A DNA stretch of 41,862 bases from an uncultured Lachnospiraceae bacterium (GCA_910588125.1 CAJUPI010000025.1:1-41862), one strand, 5' to 3'. Counted from the first letter of the stretch, positions 16,536 to 24,830 are shown. The notes: generated from the sequence alone by a model not told the origin. Program-made: numbers and translations.

Positions 16536-17504
16536 CTATTTTCCACAATAAGAACATGCTCCCATCTGCTTTACCTCTGATAATTTCACTGCTCGTACAT
16601 ATGCGATAATCGCCGTACAATTTTTGCTTGAATGATAGCTTCTGCCACTTGGCATAATATAAACCATCTTTCTTGCTCTGTCTCCACATTCCGAACAAGG
16701 ATAATACTTTCCTCCGCTATTGTTACGCGCTTCTTCTATCCTATCTATAGATATCGCCGTCAGATTATTAGCCAGATAATGACAGCTTCGGCTTTTATGA
16801 TAACGCGTACTGTTTTTTCCTATATAAACAATGGGATCTTCTTCTGGCCCTTGTCCTGAGCCATAATCTTTCCCCTCTTTTCCAATCCATGCCCGCCTTC
16901 TACAACGTACCGTCCGTTCCAGGGATGAAAGTCCAAGCACGGGAAACGGTAACCGAATTTCATAATCGATTAATAGATCAACGGTTTCACCATCCTCTAA
17001 AACCTCGGATCGTAACATCTGAATCTGTGTCATTGCTCTTGTATCTATATGATGGATTATTTGTGCCTGAGCATAACCTTGCGCAACGCCTGACACCAAT
17101 TGACGGCTAAATTCTTTTGCAAAATCTCCTGCTCCAACTACAGAAGACAATTTTCCCTTTTCCAAAGCATTCTGTACATATGCATACTGGCTGAAATCCT
17201 CGCCCATCTCTTCCAAGGCCGCTTGTATCTTTCTCTCTGTATTCATAATTTTCATGGGAAGCATCAGACAGACAGCCGCAAAAATAAATAAGGTCAGGCT
17301 CATAACAGCTTCCAGCGTTAAGGCGGCGGGGACAGACAGGAATGTCTTTTTACCGCAGCTGCTATGAAGAATAGAAAAGATATCATTTTTCAGGATTCGT
17401 ACTTGGAGAGTCACGATTTTTTTTGTTTTGTTTTCTTTGAATTTTCTGCAGATATGCAGCATAGAGTTCAGAGCTTTTTGATAAATTACTGCGGAAAAAG
17501 ACAT
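16536..17504 (-). CDS. TadE-like protein with two C-terminal Cys/His repeats
   Basis: This is a 322-residue pilus-cluster protein. After a basic N-terminal stretch, a single hydrophobic helix starts AALTLEAVMSLTLFIFAAV, with the Glu position typical of TadE pseudopilins (about residues 60-83). An ectodomain follows. The C-terminal 100 residues contain two related units. One runs from VYIGKNSTRYHKSRSCHYL to YYPCSECG, the other from VYIMPSGRSYHSSKNC to ACSYCGK. Each has a Tyr-His, a Cys five residues later and a distal CxxC pair. This pattern resembles small Ada-like or nuclease-associated zinc units; metal binding is inferred. GGGGG/AGG ribosome-like sequence precedes the ATG at 17504, 17 bases after the DUF5702 gene. 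Confidence 0.75.
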   Translation of the reverse strand: MSFSAVIYQKALNSMLHICRKFKENKTKKIVTLQVRILKNDIFSILHSSCGKKTFLSVPAALTLEAVMSLTLFIFAAVCLMLPMKIMNTERKIQAALEEMGEDFSQYAYVQNALEKGKLSSVVGAGDFAKEFSRQLVSGVAQGYAQAQIIHHIDTRAMTQIQMLRSEVLEDGETVDLLIDYEIRLPFPVLGLSSLERTVRCRRRAWIGKEGKDYGSGQGPEEDPIVYIGKNSTRYHKSRSCHYLANNLTAISIDRIEEARNNSGGKYYPCSECGDRARKMVYIMPSGRSYHSSKNCTAIIAYVRAVKLSEVKQMGACSYCGK

Positions 17505-17521
17505 TCCTGCCTGCCCCCTTT

Positions 17522-19513
17522 CTAATACTTTCGTTCCACTGTAATTTCCATTGGGTAAGTATGAGTCCTGCTTCCGGTTATATTTTCTACAAATCCCAAA
17601 GAAAAGAATACATGTTTGCCTGTTAGATTATTTTGCAATTTTGTCCGATATACTCCACGGCGCATACGAAAGCTCGTCTGAATACGACAGATATTCATTT
17701 GTATCATATCCATCATCCGATACTCCTGACATACAATCTCATCCATAAACAACAATACTTTTAACCAAGAAAGATAATTCAGTCCTTGTTCTCCGCCTCC
17801 TGTACCAATCTCCTTTTTTTGTCCCATAATTATCAACTGTTCTAAATCCAATGTCCAGTCCTTCGCCGATTTTAGCAACATTACTTTGTTCCCTGCTAAC
17901 AATCCGCGGATATCCATCAGTGATTCCCCCAATGCCCATATTGACATCACAAAAAAAGTAGTCAGCAATACCAGTGGCGATAACCCTGCCACTCCCGTAA
18001 TCATCATTGCAACTTTTTGCGCCTCCTGTCTTTTATTCGGATCCGACATAATATGGAGCAAATTCAAGCCTTCTCGAATTACCAATAAACGATTAGCCAC
18101 CACCATAAGATTTCCCTCATCATAGTCCTTCCCTCCAATCATATACTCTATTTCATAGGAAAGCCCTCCGGAACCTGATATCCCTGCCTCTGATTGACCC
18201 GCCCCGTCTTTATCAATACTTGCTTCTTCTAACGTATTGCCGTCATTTTGTTCTGCCGGAAAACAACGGAAAAATTTACCGCAATATTCATTTACCATCA
18301 TATGATCCATAAAAGAAATTCCTCTTGCTTCTTCCGACCATATTTCTGTTTCCGATGGCAGCTCTAAAGTTTCCAGAATTCCACGTGATATTTCCTTCTC
18401 CTCGGGAACCACCAATCTCAAAAATCCGGATTTATATATATTCTCTATGTTTTTAAGGAATCCTTCTGTTTTCTTATCCGCTACTCCATGCTGAAAAGAT
18501 AAAAATTTAATCATCAGCTCGTCAAAATGGCGAATTACCGGTGACCACAAAGCCTCAAGATCCGGCCCGTCGTCATCTTCATCATCACTTTCCCACTCAT
18601 CAATAGTCTTTTCTACTTTTAATGCTTCCTGAATCACTTTTTCTACCAATTTAACCTGCTCATAGGATTGACTTTTCAGCTCCTCAATCTCCTTACGGCG
18701 CCTTCCATTCTGCGCTACATATTCTTCAAATTGCTGTATTTCTTGTATCATCTGCTCATTTACCGAACCACTGCAGTCCTCGCGATCCTTTTCAAATATC
18801 TCCCTGTTGTATGCCAGCTTTTCTGCCAGTTCATCCGCCTGATTCTGATAATTTTCAACCAACCCAGGAATACGATTCAACTGCTGAATTACTGCCTGTG
18901 CCTTTGTTCGAAAAAGAGGTCCATTATACTCTTCCAGACTATCCAAGCCTTCCTGCTTTTTACTCTCCTGCTTTTCCTGACAACTACTGATCGCCTCCAA
19001 TGCTTTTTCCAGCTTTAATGCATCACCTGCACGTCCCCGATAAACCTCTGACACTTCCTTAACCGCTACAGCTTCTTTAGCATTCTCCCACAATCCGCTA
19101 ATCGTATTTGCATCAAAATCCATATCCCAAATCCCATATCTCATATAATCCAGGATTTCCTCCTCCAGATATGCTCCATTATCATCGGTCGCTCCCAGCC
19201 ATTCTTCTACCTTGGCCGATTGCAAAGTCATCGGATACCATCTGCTTTCTTCCAGATAAGGCTGCAAAAATCCGGAAAAATCTGTCTCCAATTCCTCCTC
19301 ATATTCATACTCAGCAAATAACAGACGATAAGTATCCCAAAGCTGTCTATGATATTGACTAAACACCGAATCAAGAGCGGAAGAAGCTGCAGTCTGCAAA
19401 TACCACCGCGCTCCTGCCGTTCTCGCAGACTCCAGCAATCCACAAAGCAGCGCAAATACACACATCATCACCATGCTGATAAAAATGGTCACTTCTCCTT
19501 TAATTCCCCTCAT
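17522..19513 (-). CDS. DUF5702-type pilus cluster protein (TadG/TadE-like)
   Basis: This 663-residue membrane-anchored protein lies just downstream of the pilin gene. The N-terminus MRGIKGEVTIFISMVMMCVF carries the hydrophobic segment followed by an ESAR motif and AAS(S)ALDSVFSQYHRQLWDTYRLLFAEY, typical of DUF5702 proteins of clostridial Tad loci. A long coiled-coil-prone, Glu/Lys/Gln-rich ectodomain follows. A hydrophobic region near residues 505-545 is consistent with a second membrane pass. I choose the ATG at 19513 because AGGGAG lies nine bases upstream. A GTG at 19543 would add ten very basic residues. Probable role: extracellular or envelope scaffold of the Tad pilus. Confidence 0.78.
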   Translation of the reverse strand: MRGIKGEVTIFISMVMMCVFALLCGLLESARTAGARWYLQTAASSALDSVFSQYHRQLWDTYRLLFAEYEYEEELETDFSGFLQPYLEESRWYPMTLQSAKVEEWLGATDDNGAYLEEEILDYMRYGIWDMDFDANTISGLWENAKEAVAVKEVSEVYRGRAGDALKLEKALEAISSCQEKQESKKQEGLDSLEEYNGPLFRTKAQAVIQQLNRIPGLVENYQNQADELAEKLAYNREIFEKDREDCSGSVNEQMIQEIQQFEEYVAQNGRRRKEIEELKSQSYEQVKLVEKVIQEALKVEKTIDEWESDDEDDDGPDLEALWSPVIRHFDELMIKFLSFQHGVADKKTEGFLKNIENIYKSGFLRLVVPEEKEISRGILETLELPSETEIWSEEARGISFMDHMMVNEYCGKFFRCFPAEQNDGNTLEEASIDKDGAGQSEAGISGSGGLSYEIEYMIGGKDYDEGNLMVVANRLLVIREGLNLLHIMSDPNKRQEAQKVAMMITGVAGLSPLVLLTTFFVMSIWALGESLMDIRGLLAGNKVMLLKSAKDWTLDLEQLIIMGQKKEIGTGGGEQGLNYLSWLKVLLFMDEIVCQEYRMMDMIQMNICRIQTSFRMRRGVYRTKLQNNLTGKHVFFSLGFVENITGSRTHTYPMEITVERKY

Positions 19514-19552
19514 ATATTTACGCTCCCTTTTCTTCCTTTCCACAGTTCTTAG

Positions 19553-19741
19553 TTAATATACTTCCTTGGACTGACTGTTAATTTCTTTAAAAATATCATC
19601 CAAAAGCTTATTGATCTGCCCCTTGAAGATAATAACCAATCCGATCAACACTACTAAAATCAACACCACTTCGATCACGCCCACACCATCCTCGTTTTTC
19701 AAAAATGATGTGATATCATTCCATATTTGCATTTTTTTCAT
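19553..19741 (-). CDS. Flp1-type type IVb pilin
   Basis: This 62-residue protein is the probable major pilin. A charged N-terminus ending KNEDGVG precedes the hydrophobic helix VIEVVLILVVLIGLVIIF. Cleavage after the Gly before the Val-Ile-Glu would give the Glu-5-like mature N-terminus of Flp pilins. The C-terminal tail is short and polar. A strong AAAGGAG site lies upstream of the ATG. It follows tadC by 46 bases and precedes the DUF5702 gene. Substrate of one or both A24 peptidases is the expected fate. Confidence 0.88.
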   Translation of the reverse strand: MKKMQIWNDITSFLKNEDGVGVIEVVLILVVLIGLVIIFKGQINKLLDDIFKEINSQSKEVY

Positions 19742-19787
19742 AAATATTATCTCCTTTTATTTTTTAGCTTCTTTTGGTTTTTCCTTT

Positions 19788-21038
19788 CTACCCCATTGTC
19801 ATCATTGCCGGAACCATAATCATCACCATGATAATGCCTAATGTCATAAACAATGGCATCAGCAATTTTGTTCCTGCTTCCTCCCCCAGGCGGCGTGCAA
19901 GATTCTTCCTCTGCTCCAAAGCATCGGTCATTTCAGCCTGTAAAATTACCCGCATATTTTTTGTACCGGTTCTCCGATTCTGTTCTAGCAGGCTACTGAG
20001 CTTTAAATATGGCGGCAAACGGCATCTCCGGCCAAATTCCCGATATGCATCGCTTTCTGCCATTCCACTTTGAAGCTGGTTGCAGGTTCGACGCATTTCT
20101 TCATATGCTGCTCTCGTTTTTTGTTTTCCCGACTTTAATTTTTCTTCATAGTCCAAAACAATTCGTTCCCAGGCATTGCGTATTGTCAATCCCGCTCCAA
20201 TTAATACCAAAATTTTAGATAAAACATCTGCATAGTCTAATAATAGTTCTCTATCTCGTCTTTGGGCCTGTTGCTTTTCTTCACTTTTTTCTCTCATGCT
20301 CACAAGAACTGCCAGAAGTATACCAAGCAAAATAATTGTCCGGTATTCTGTATTTTCATTTAGTCGATATCGCAGCTCTTTACCATTAAAATTCTCCGGT
20401 AAAGTCAGCCACGGCTGTTCTTGCTGTTCTTGCTCCTGTCTTTCCAGTTCTTTTAAAAAATCTGCTATCTGCTGTTCTTTTGGATCTCGTTTTGGTGGCA
20501 ATACTTTAACCGGAATTTCATAGGTCTGACGATAATCTCCTGCCGAAAGCTCTGCTGTTAATATGATAAACTCCTCTTTTTCCACCTCCTTTCTTATTTT
20601 CCCTGAAGGGTCCAACACATCAGGATTTGAACTACTCCACCTTAACCGTATTCCTTCCATTTCAGCAGGCAATATTAAATTGCTTTTTACCTCCATCAAA
20701 GAAGCATTCTCCCCCTGGATCCGGCCCTCCATTAATTCCATAATTTTTTCAAATGCAATCTCCGCCTCCTCATCGGTATAATTCATTGCACCTACCCGTA
20801 CTGTCACCGGAATATCTTTTTCTTCTAATCCTCCTACCCATACCTGATATTCTTTTTCATCACCTCCATAACTTTCTCTGCGGATTTTTCCGCCTGCTGA
20901 TATTATGTCTTGATCTTTGGCAGATATGGAAAGCAGGCCGTATAATGCCATACTTCCAAGAATACAAAATACCGGGAGCAGCCATCTCTTCTTATTTTTT
21001 CTTTTTTTCTCTTTTAAAGGTATATCTGTTCTCTCCAT
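19788..21038 (-). CDS. TadC-like type II secretion F protein with an N-terminal Ig-like ectodomain
   Basis: This is the second inner-membrane platform protein of the pilus (416 residues). A transmembrane helix near residues 20-40 (WLLPVFCILGSMALYGLL) is followed by about 200 predicted extracellular residues. These include a bacterial Ig-like unit with LRWSSSNPDVLDPSGKI. A second helix, TIILLGILLAVLVSM, leads to a cytoplasmic T2SSF-type helical domain with LILVLIGAGL-like and AWERIVLDYEEKLKSG segments, ending in two hydrophobic helices. Standard TadC proteins lack the Ig-like domain. I use the ATG at 21038, four bases after the tadB stop and preceded by GAGGTG. The TTG at 21053 would sit inside tadB. 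Confidence 0.82.
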   Translation of the reverse strand: MERTDIPLKEKKRKNKKRWLLPVFCILGSMALYGLLSISAKDQDIISAGGKIRRESYGGDEKEYQVWVGGLEEKDIPVTVRVGAMNYTDEEAEIAFEKIMELMEGRIQGENASLMEVKSNLILPAEMEGIRLRWSSSNPDVLDPSGKIRKEVEKEEFIILTAELSAGDYRQTYEIPVKVLPPKRDPKEQQIADFLKELERQEQEQQEQPWLTLPENFNGKELRYRLNENTEYRTIILLGILLAVLVSMREKSEEKQQAQRRDRELLLDYADVLSKILVLIGAGLTIRNAWERIVLDYEEKLKSGKQKTRAAYEEMRRTCNQLQSGMAESDAYREFGRRCRLPPYLKLSSLLEQNRRTGTKNMRVILQAEMTDALEQRKNLARRLGEEAGTKLLMPLFMTLGIIMVMIMVPAMMTMG

Positions 21039-21042
21039 GTCC

Positions 21043-21912
21043 CTACACCTCAATCTCTAATATCTTTTTTGCCAATATATAAGAAATCAGATATACGATC
21101 AAGCACCCACTCATCAAAATCCGCCCCATACCAGTGCCATACATCTGCTGAAAAAATCCTGGAGATGCACTCTCTACATAAAACACAATGAAAAATGGAA
21201 TCACATTCATAATCCTTTGCTCAAACTGACGTGATGCTGTCATCGTAAGGATTTCTTCATGCACCTGCATCTTATCCCGAATGATTTCTGCTGTATGCCG
21301 CATGATCCCTCCTACATCTCCACTACTGCGCTTTGCCACTGAAAACACTTCGGCAAAATTTTTTATGTCATCCAAACCACTCCTTCTGGAAAAATCTTCT
21401 AACACCTGCTCAATCGAACGGTTTGTTTTGATCTGATGAACCATGAAAGCAAATTCTTCTACAATCATCCCGTCACTTCCGTATAACATTTCCAGCTCTT
21501 CTCTGCTTATTGCTAATGCATTCTCAATAGAAAACCCGGCGCTTAAAGAAGATGCCAATATCATCATGCTTTCTTTAAACTGTTCTGCAAGCTTCTTTTT
21601 ACGCTTTTCCAATAATCTTTTTCGCTCCAAAACCGGTCCTGCCAACGTCAAAGGCAGCATCCACAAGAAAACCTTCATACTACGATAAAAAGTAAAAGAC
21701 AAAAGTCCACAAGCAACCATTCCTTTTCCTATACCATAAATGAATTCCGGCAAACTTAACCGGTAACAATCATACTGAATAACCGGCTGCCCGAAGCTTT
21801 CCCGTTTCTTTGAGCGTGCCAATTCGTTTAAGCCGGCCGCAGACTTTTTTCCCATTTCCTTGTTCTTCTTCAAATCGGAATAAGGGGTTGAGACGAATTT
21901 CTCCTTCCACAT
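21043..21912 (-). CDS. TadB-like type II secretion F-family platform protein
   Basis: This inner-membrane platform protein would work with the TadA ATPase. The core has an N-terminal hydrophobic pair (GMVACGLLSFTFYRSM and VFLWMLPLTLAGPVL), a cytoplasmic T2SSF domain with LASSLSAGFSIENAL and VAKRSSGDVGGIMRHTAEII, and two C-terminal spans (VIPFFIVFYVESASPGFF and ILMSGCLIVYLISYIL). The start is uncertain. The ATG at 21912 has a GGAGG site but overlaps the tadA end by 143 bases in another frame. The ATG at 21855 lacks well-spaced pairing. The first residue beyond the tadA stop is near residue 48, and the conserved YDCYRLSLPEF motif begins about there. Confidence 0.85.
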   Translation of the reverse strand: MWKEKFVSTPYSDLKKNKEMGKKSAAGLNELARSKKRESFGQPVIQYDCYRLSLPEFIYGIGKGMVACGLLSFTFYRSMKVFLWMLPLTLAGPVLERKRLLEKRKKKLAEQFKESMMILASSLSAGFSIENALAISREELEMLYGSDGMIVEEFAFMVHQIKTNRSIEQVLEDFSRRSGLDDIKNFAEVFSVAKRSSGDVGGIMRHTAEIIRDKMQVHEEILTMTASRQFEQRIMNVIPFFIVFYVESASPGFFQQMYGTGMGRILMSGCLIVYLISYILAKKILEIEV

Positions 21913-22987
21913 AATCTCCTACCTCCACGATCTCCAGCACCTTTCTGCTTTTATCCCGCAGCCGTCCCAAATGTACCAGAATATCAATTGCAGAAGCAAT
22001 CTGACTGCGTACCGCCGGCAATGGTAAATCTGCTCCCATCAAAGTCATGGTTTCTAATCTCGAAAGCATATCTTTAGGACTATTGCCATGACCAGTGGAA
22101 AGACTTCCTGAATGGCCTGTATTCAATGCCTGAAGCATATCCAGGCACTCTTTTCCTCTTACTTCTCCCACAATTATTCTTGATGGCCTCATTCTCAAAG
22201 ACGCCCGAATTAAATCGCTGATCTCAATTGCCCCTTCCCCTTCTGCATTCGCATTTCGCGTCTCCAGCCGTACCAGATTTGGAATTTGCCGAATCTGTAA
22301 TTCTGCAGAATCCTCTATTGTAATAATTCGTTCCGTCTCAGGAATAAATCCAGACATTGCATTTAAAAATGTGGTCTTTCCAGATCCGGTTCCCCCACTG
22401 ATAAACAAATTGTAGCCCGATTTTACCAACTTTTCTAAAAACTCGGCTGCTTCTTTTGTCAATGCCTTTAAATCGATTAATTTCTGTACGGTAATCACCT
22501 CCGGAAACTTCCGTATTGTCAATGCTGGCCCATCCAATGCTATTGGTGGTAACACTACATGAACCCTGGCACCATTTTCTAAACGGGCATCGGCAATCGG
22601 ATGCGATACGTTTGCTACGCGATTAATACGGCTGACAATCTGCTGAATCAAATCTTCTAGCTGTTCTTCTCTGTCAAAGCCATGTTCCCATCGGAAAATC
22701 GCCCCTCCCTTTTCCACAAAAATGTGATCCTTACCATTAACCATAATTTCTGTCACCTCCGGATCATCGACCAACTCCTGAAGAATATCCAAACGGCGAA
22801 AGGCATCATATAACCGGGTTCTCAGCTCCAGTCGTTTTTTTAATGGCAAATATGTCTGCAAAGCCTTTTGTTCAATTGCCTGTTGAATGCATGTATTCAG
22901 CTCTTCCTCTTCAATCCGGTTCCGATTTTGAAGCTCTTTGCGAACCTGTTTCTTCAATTCTTCTAAAATGCTTTTTTCTTCATTCAC
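21770..22987 (-). CDS. TadA/CpaF-type pilus assembly ATPase
   Basis: This 405-residue cytoplasmic hexameric ATPase powers Flp pilus assembly. It has an N-terminal helical region, DDPEVTEIMVNGKDHIFVEK typical of CpaF, Walker A GGTGSGKTT (198-206), the Asp box ITIEDSAEL, Walker B region RIIVGEVRG, and the His box LSTGHGNSP. The GTG start at 22987 overlaps the tadZ stop as GTGA, with GGAG seven bases upstream, so the two are translationally coupled. Its C-terminal 48 codons are overlapped by the longest possible tadB frame. Confidence 0.95.
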   Translation of the reverse strand: MNEEKSILEELKKQVRKELQNRNRIEEEELNTCIQQAIEQKALQTYLPLKKRLELRTRLYDAFRRLDILQELVDDPEVTEIMVNGKDHIFVEKGGAIFRWEHGFDREEQLEDLIQQIVSRINRVANVSHPIADARLENGARVHVVLPPIALDGPALTIRKFPEVITVQKLIDLKALTKEAAEFLEKLVKSGYNLFISGGTGSGKTTFLNAMSGFIPETERIITIEDSAELQIRQIPNLVRLETRNANAEGEGAIEISDLIRASLRMRPSRIIVGEVRGKECLDMLQALNTGHSGSLSTGHGNSPKDMLSRLETMTLMGADLPLPAVRSQIASAIDILVHLGRLRDKSRKVLEIVEVGDYVEGEIRLNPLFRFEEEQGNGKKVCGRLKRIGTLKETGKLRAAGYSV

Positions 22988-23994
22988 ATTTTATCTCCTC
23001 CTCTCTGGCCTTTCAGAAGATTCCTTGCAAAATCCCCCATTTCCCCCCAGAGTAGTTGTTCCAGATAAGTCTCTGTCTGCCAGACAGCTCCCGGTCGGGG
23101 TAACCTCAATAATCGTACTTTTTCCCAAAGATGATTTCTTCCTGACTCTTCCAGATAATTCTGCCATGCTTCCAATTTGGCTGCCGAAACGCAGTCCTCT
23201 TTGATCGGAGTATAGATCACGTTACATAATTCCAATAGCGGCTCAATTCCCCGCCCCAAATTTCCAATATCTATCAGAATCACTTCATAAATACCATCGG
23301 CTGCTATTCTGGCAATTAATTCTGCCAGCTCATCTCCTTTTAATTCTGCCAAATCCTCCGCATAAGCAGCTGGCGGTACATAGTCCAAGCCTCCCCAGTT
23401 GTGTAATACGGTTCCTATACTCATATGGGTATATCCCCCTTGCCGGTATTCATAGATTAAGTCGGAGAGGCTTGTGACATACTCTGTATTTGTCAGTCGT
23501 GACATTCCGGAATGCTCCTCCAGATTAAGAAACAACGCTCTTGACTCTCGTGACAAAATCTGTCCTAATGTCATGCAAAATCCCGTTTTTCCACAACGGT
23601 TGACAGGCGAGTATACTCCCATCACTGTGCTTTTGATCCCTAAAGCTGTCAAAGGAACTCTTTCAGGATTCACCCGATAACAAGCCATCACTTCCCTCAG
23701 TACCGCATCAGAAGCCTGATATTTATAAACCGCTGGTATTTCTCCACTTATAATTTCCCGGCGTTCGCTCAACCGCACAATTTGTTCCGCTTTTACCTCT
23801 GCAAGCTGTGCCATATCAATATCATCTCCCACTAGCAAAAGATCTAACGGTTGCCTTTGAGAATATGCCTGTAGCTTGGTAATACCAGTAAATGCTACGG
23901 CTGTGAACGGAATCTGTTCTTTTTGATTGGCAAACTCTACAAATCGGTCCGCATAAAACGGGTCCGCATCATAGACCCCCATAATCTGCTTCAT
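22984..23994 (-). CDS. TadZ/CpaE-like pilus localisation protein
   Basis: This 336-residue MinD/ParA-superfamily protein is of the type that positions Tad pili. The first 130 residues form an atypical receiver-like domain (VGDDIDMAQLAEVKAEQIVRL). The ATPase-like domain begins MGVYSPVNRCGKTGFCMTL. The GKT is kept, but the Lys-Gly-Gly of the deviant Walker A is replaced by Val-Asn-Arg, so ATPase activity may be altered or lost. VILIDIGNLG resembles the switch II strand. I use the ATG at 23994 because AAAGGGGA precedes it and it begins 20 bases after the upstream peptidase stop. The longer frame would overlap that gene. Confidence 0.85.
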   Translation of the reverse strand: MKQIMGVYDADPFYADRFVEFANQKEQIPFTAVAFTGITKLQAYSQRQPLDLLLVGDDIDMAQLAEVKAEQIVRLSERREIISGEIPAVYKYQASDAVLREVMACYRVNPERVPLTALGIKSTVMGVYSPVNRCGKTGFCMTLGQILSRESRALFLNLEEHSGMSRLTNTEYVTSLSDLIYEYRQGGYTHMSIGTVLHNWGGLDYVPPAAYAEDLAELKGDELAELIARIAADGIYEVILIDIGNLGRGIEPLLELCNVIYTPIKEDCVSAAKLEAWQNYLEESGRNHLWEKVRLLRLPRPGAVWQTETYLEQLLWGEMGDFARNLLKGQRGGDKM

Positions 23995-24014
23995 AAATCC
24001 CCTTTCCTCATTTT

Positions 24015-24545
24015 TCATAACCTTAATCTTGTCTGAGTCCACACTGCAACTGCTCCTGAAATCATCAAGTACAAATAAGTACCCGCCGCCATACATACTG
24101 CCAGCGAAATCGTATATGGCTGCTTTCTCAACTGCCCATCACCATAGCTTTCTATTTTTCCTGTTTGGAATATCCGTATGAAATATACGCAAAGATAAAT
24201 AAGACGTCCCTTCAGGCCTTTGTCACGCCACCACCGGCATAATGACCATAAAGCTCCCACCAGCAGACCGGAAAATATTGCCTCAATCCCGGCATCCATG
24301 CCCAGATATCCTGCAATCACTGCCATAAGCTTGCCATCCCCAGCCCCCATCATCCCCATACGAAACATTAAAAACGCTAAAAATAATACCACTGCTGCCG
24401 CCGGAAAAAAATCCTTTCCGCGGTATAAAATCCCGGCCACACCTCCGGCGAGCAACCACCAATTTGAAATCCTGTTTTTAAAAGCATCTGTCCAAGCTGC
24501 TCCGGCAAGAATCAAACATAATAAACCTGTCCCTACTGCCTCCAC
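24015..24545 (-). CDS. A24-family prepilin peptidase (first gene of the Tad operon)
   Basis: This membrane aspartyl protease (up to 176 residues) has the two catalytic sites in AAWTDAFKNRISN and in GMMGAGDGKL (GxGD motif), surrounded by hydrophobic segments. The TadV/CpaA-like role is to cleave the Flp1 pilin and TadE-like pseudopilins. The start is uncertain. The GTG at 24545 lies directly against the AAAAGGAGGTGGAGG stretch, which is too close for ideal spacing. A TTG at 24515 is the main alternative and fits the usual short family N-terminus. Confidence 0.85.
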   Translation of the reverse strand: MEAVGTGLLCLILAGAAWTDAFKNRISNWWLLAGGVAGILYRGKDFFPAAAVVLFLAFLMFRMGMMGAGDGKLMAVIAGYLGMDAGIEAIFSGLLVGALWSLCRWWRDKGLKGRLIYLCVYFIRIFQTGKIESYGDGQLRKQPYTISLAVCMAAGTYLYLMISGAVAVWTQTRLRL

Positions 24546-24663
24546 CTCCTTTTAATTCAAATTTTCTTTAAAAACCGTAACTTTAAAACTTTGAAAATTC
24601 GCCGATATGGCTTATGATTTTCTGATAACAGCTTCCTGCCCGGAATGGGTGCTGATGGACTTT

Positions 24664-24692
24664 ATTATGCATATCGTTATACGTTCTGTCAA
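24664..24692 (-). promoter_or_regulatory. Promoter of the Tad pilus operon
   Basis: On the minus strand a consensus -35 TTGACA (24687-24692) and a -10 CATAAT (24664-24669) are spaced 17 bases apart. The predicted leader of about 110 bases contains small inverted repeats, CAGC...GCTG and TTATCA...TCATAA. I could not match it to a known riboswitch. Confidence 0.7.
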
Positions 24693-24764
24693 TACCTTTT
24701 TTTTATTTTTCTAAATTCTTTATGCAATCTACCTAAAATTTTCATATTTTCTTATCATTTTTAG

Positions 24765-24793
24765 TTGACGATACCTTTGTTTAGTGGTAAAAT
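24765..24793 (+). promoter_or_regulatory. Promoter of the ArsR-type regulator gene
   Basis: TTGACG (24765-24770) and TAAAAT (24788-24793) are 17 bases apart on the plus strand. The start codon follows about 37 bases later. The promoter is divergent from the Tad promoter about 70 bases to the left. The short space between them could allow shared regulation. Confidence 0.7.
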
Positions 24794-24830
24794 GATTTCA
24801 GTTTAAATTTTTAAACCAAGGAGGTTTTTC

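Noticed and set aside
24546..24663. A cyclic di-GMP riboswitch in the Tad leader
   Set aside because: Such switches would suit a pilus operon, but I do not find the paired conserved loops of either class in this interval, only small inverted repeats.
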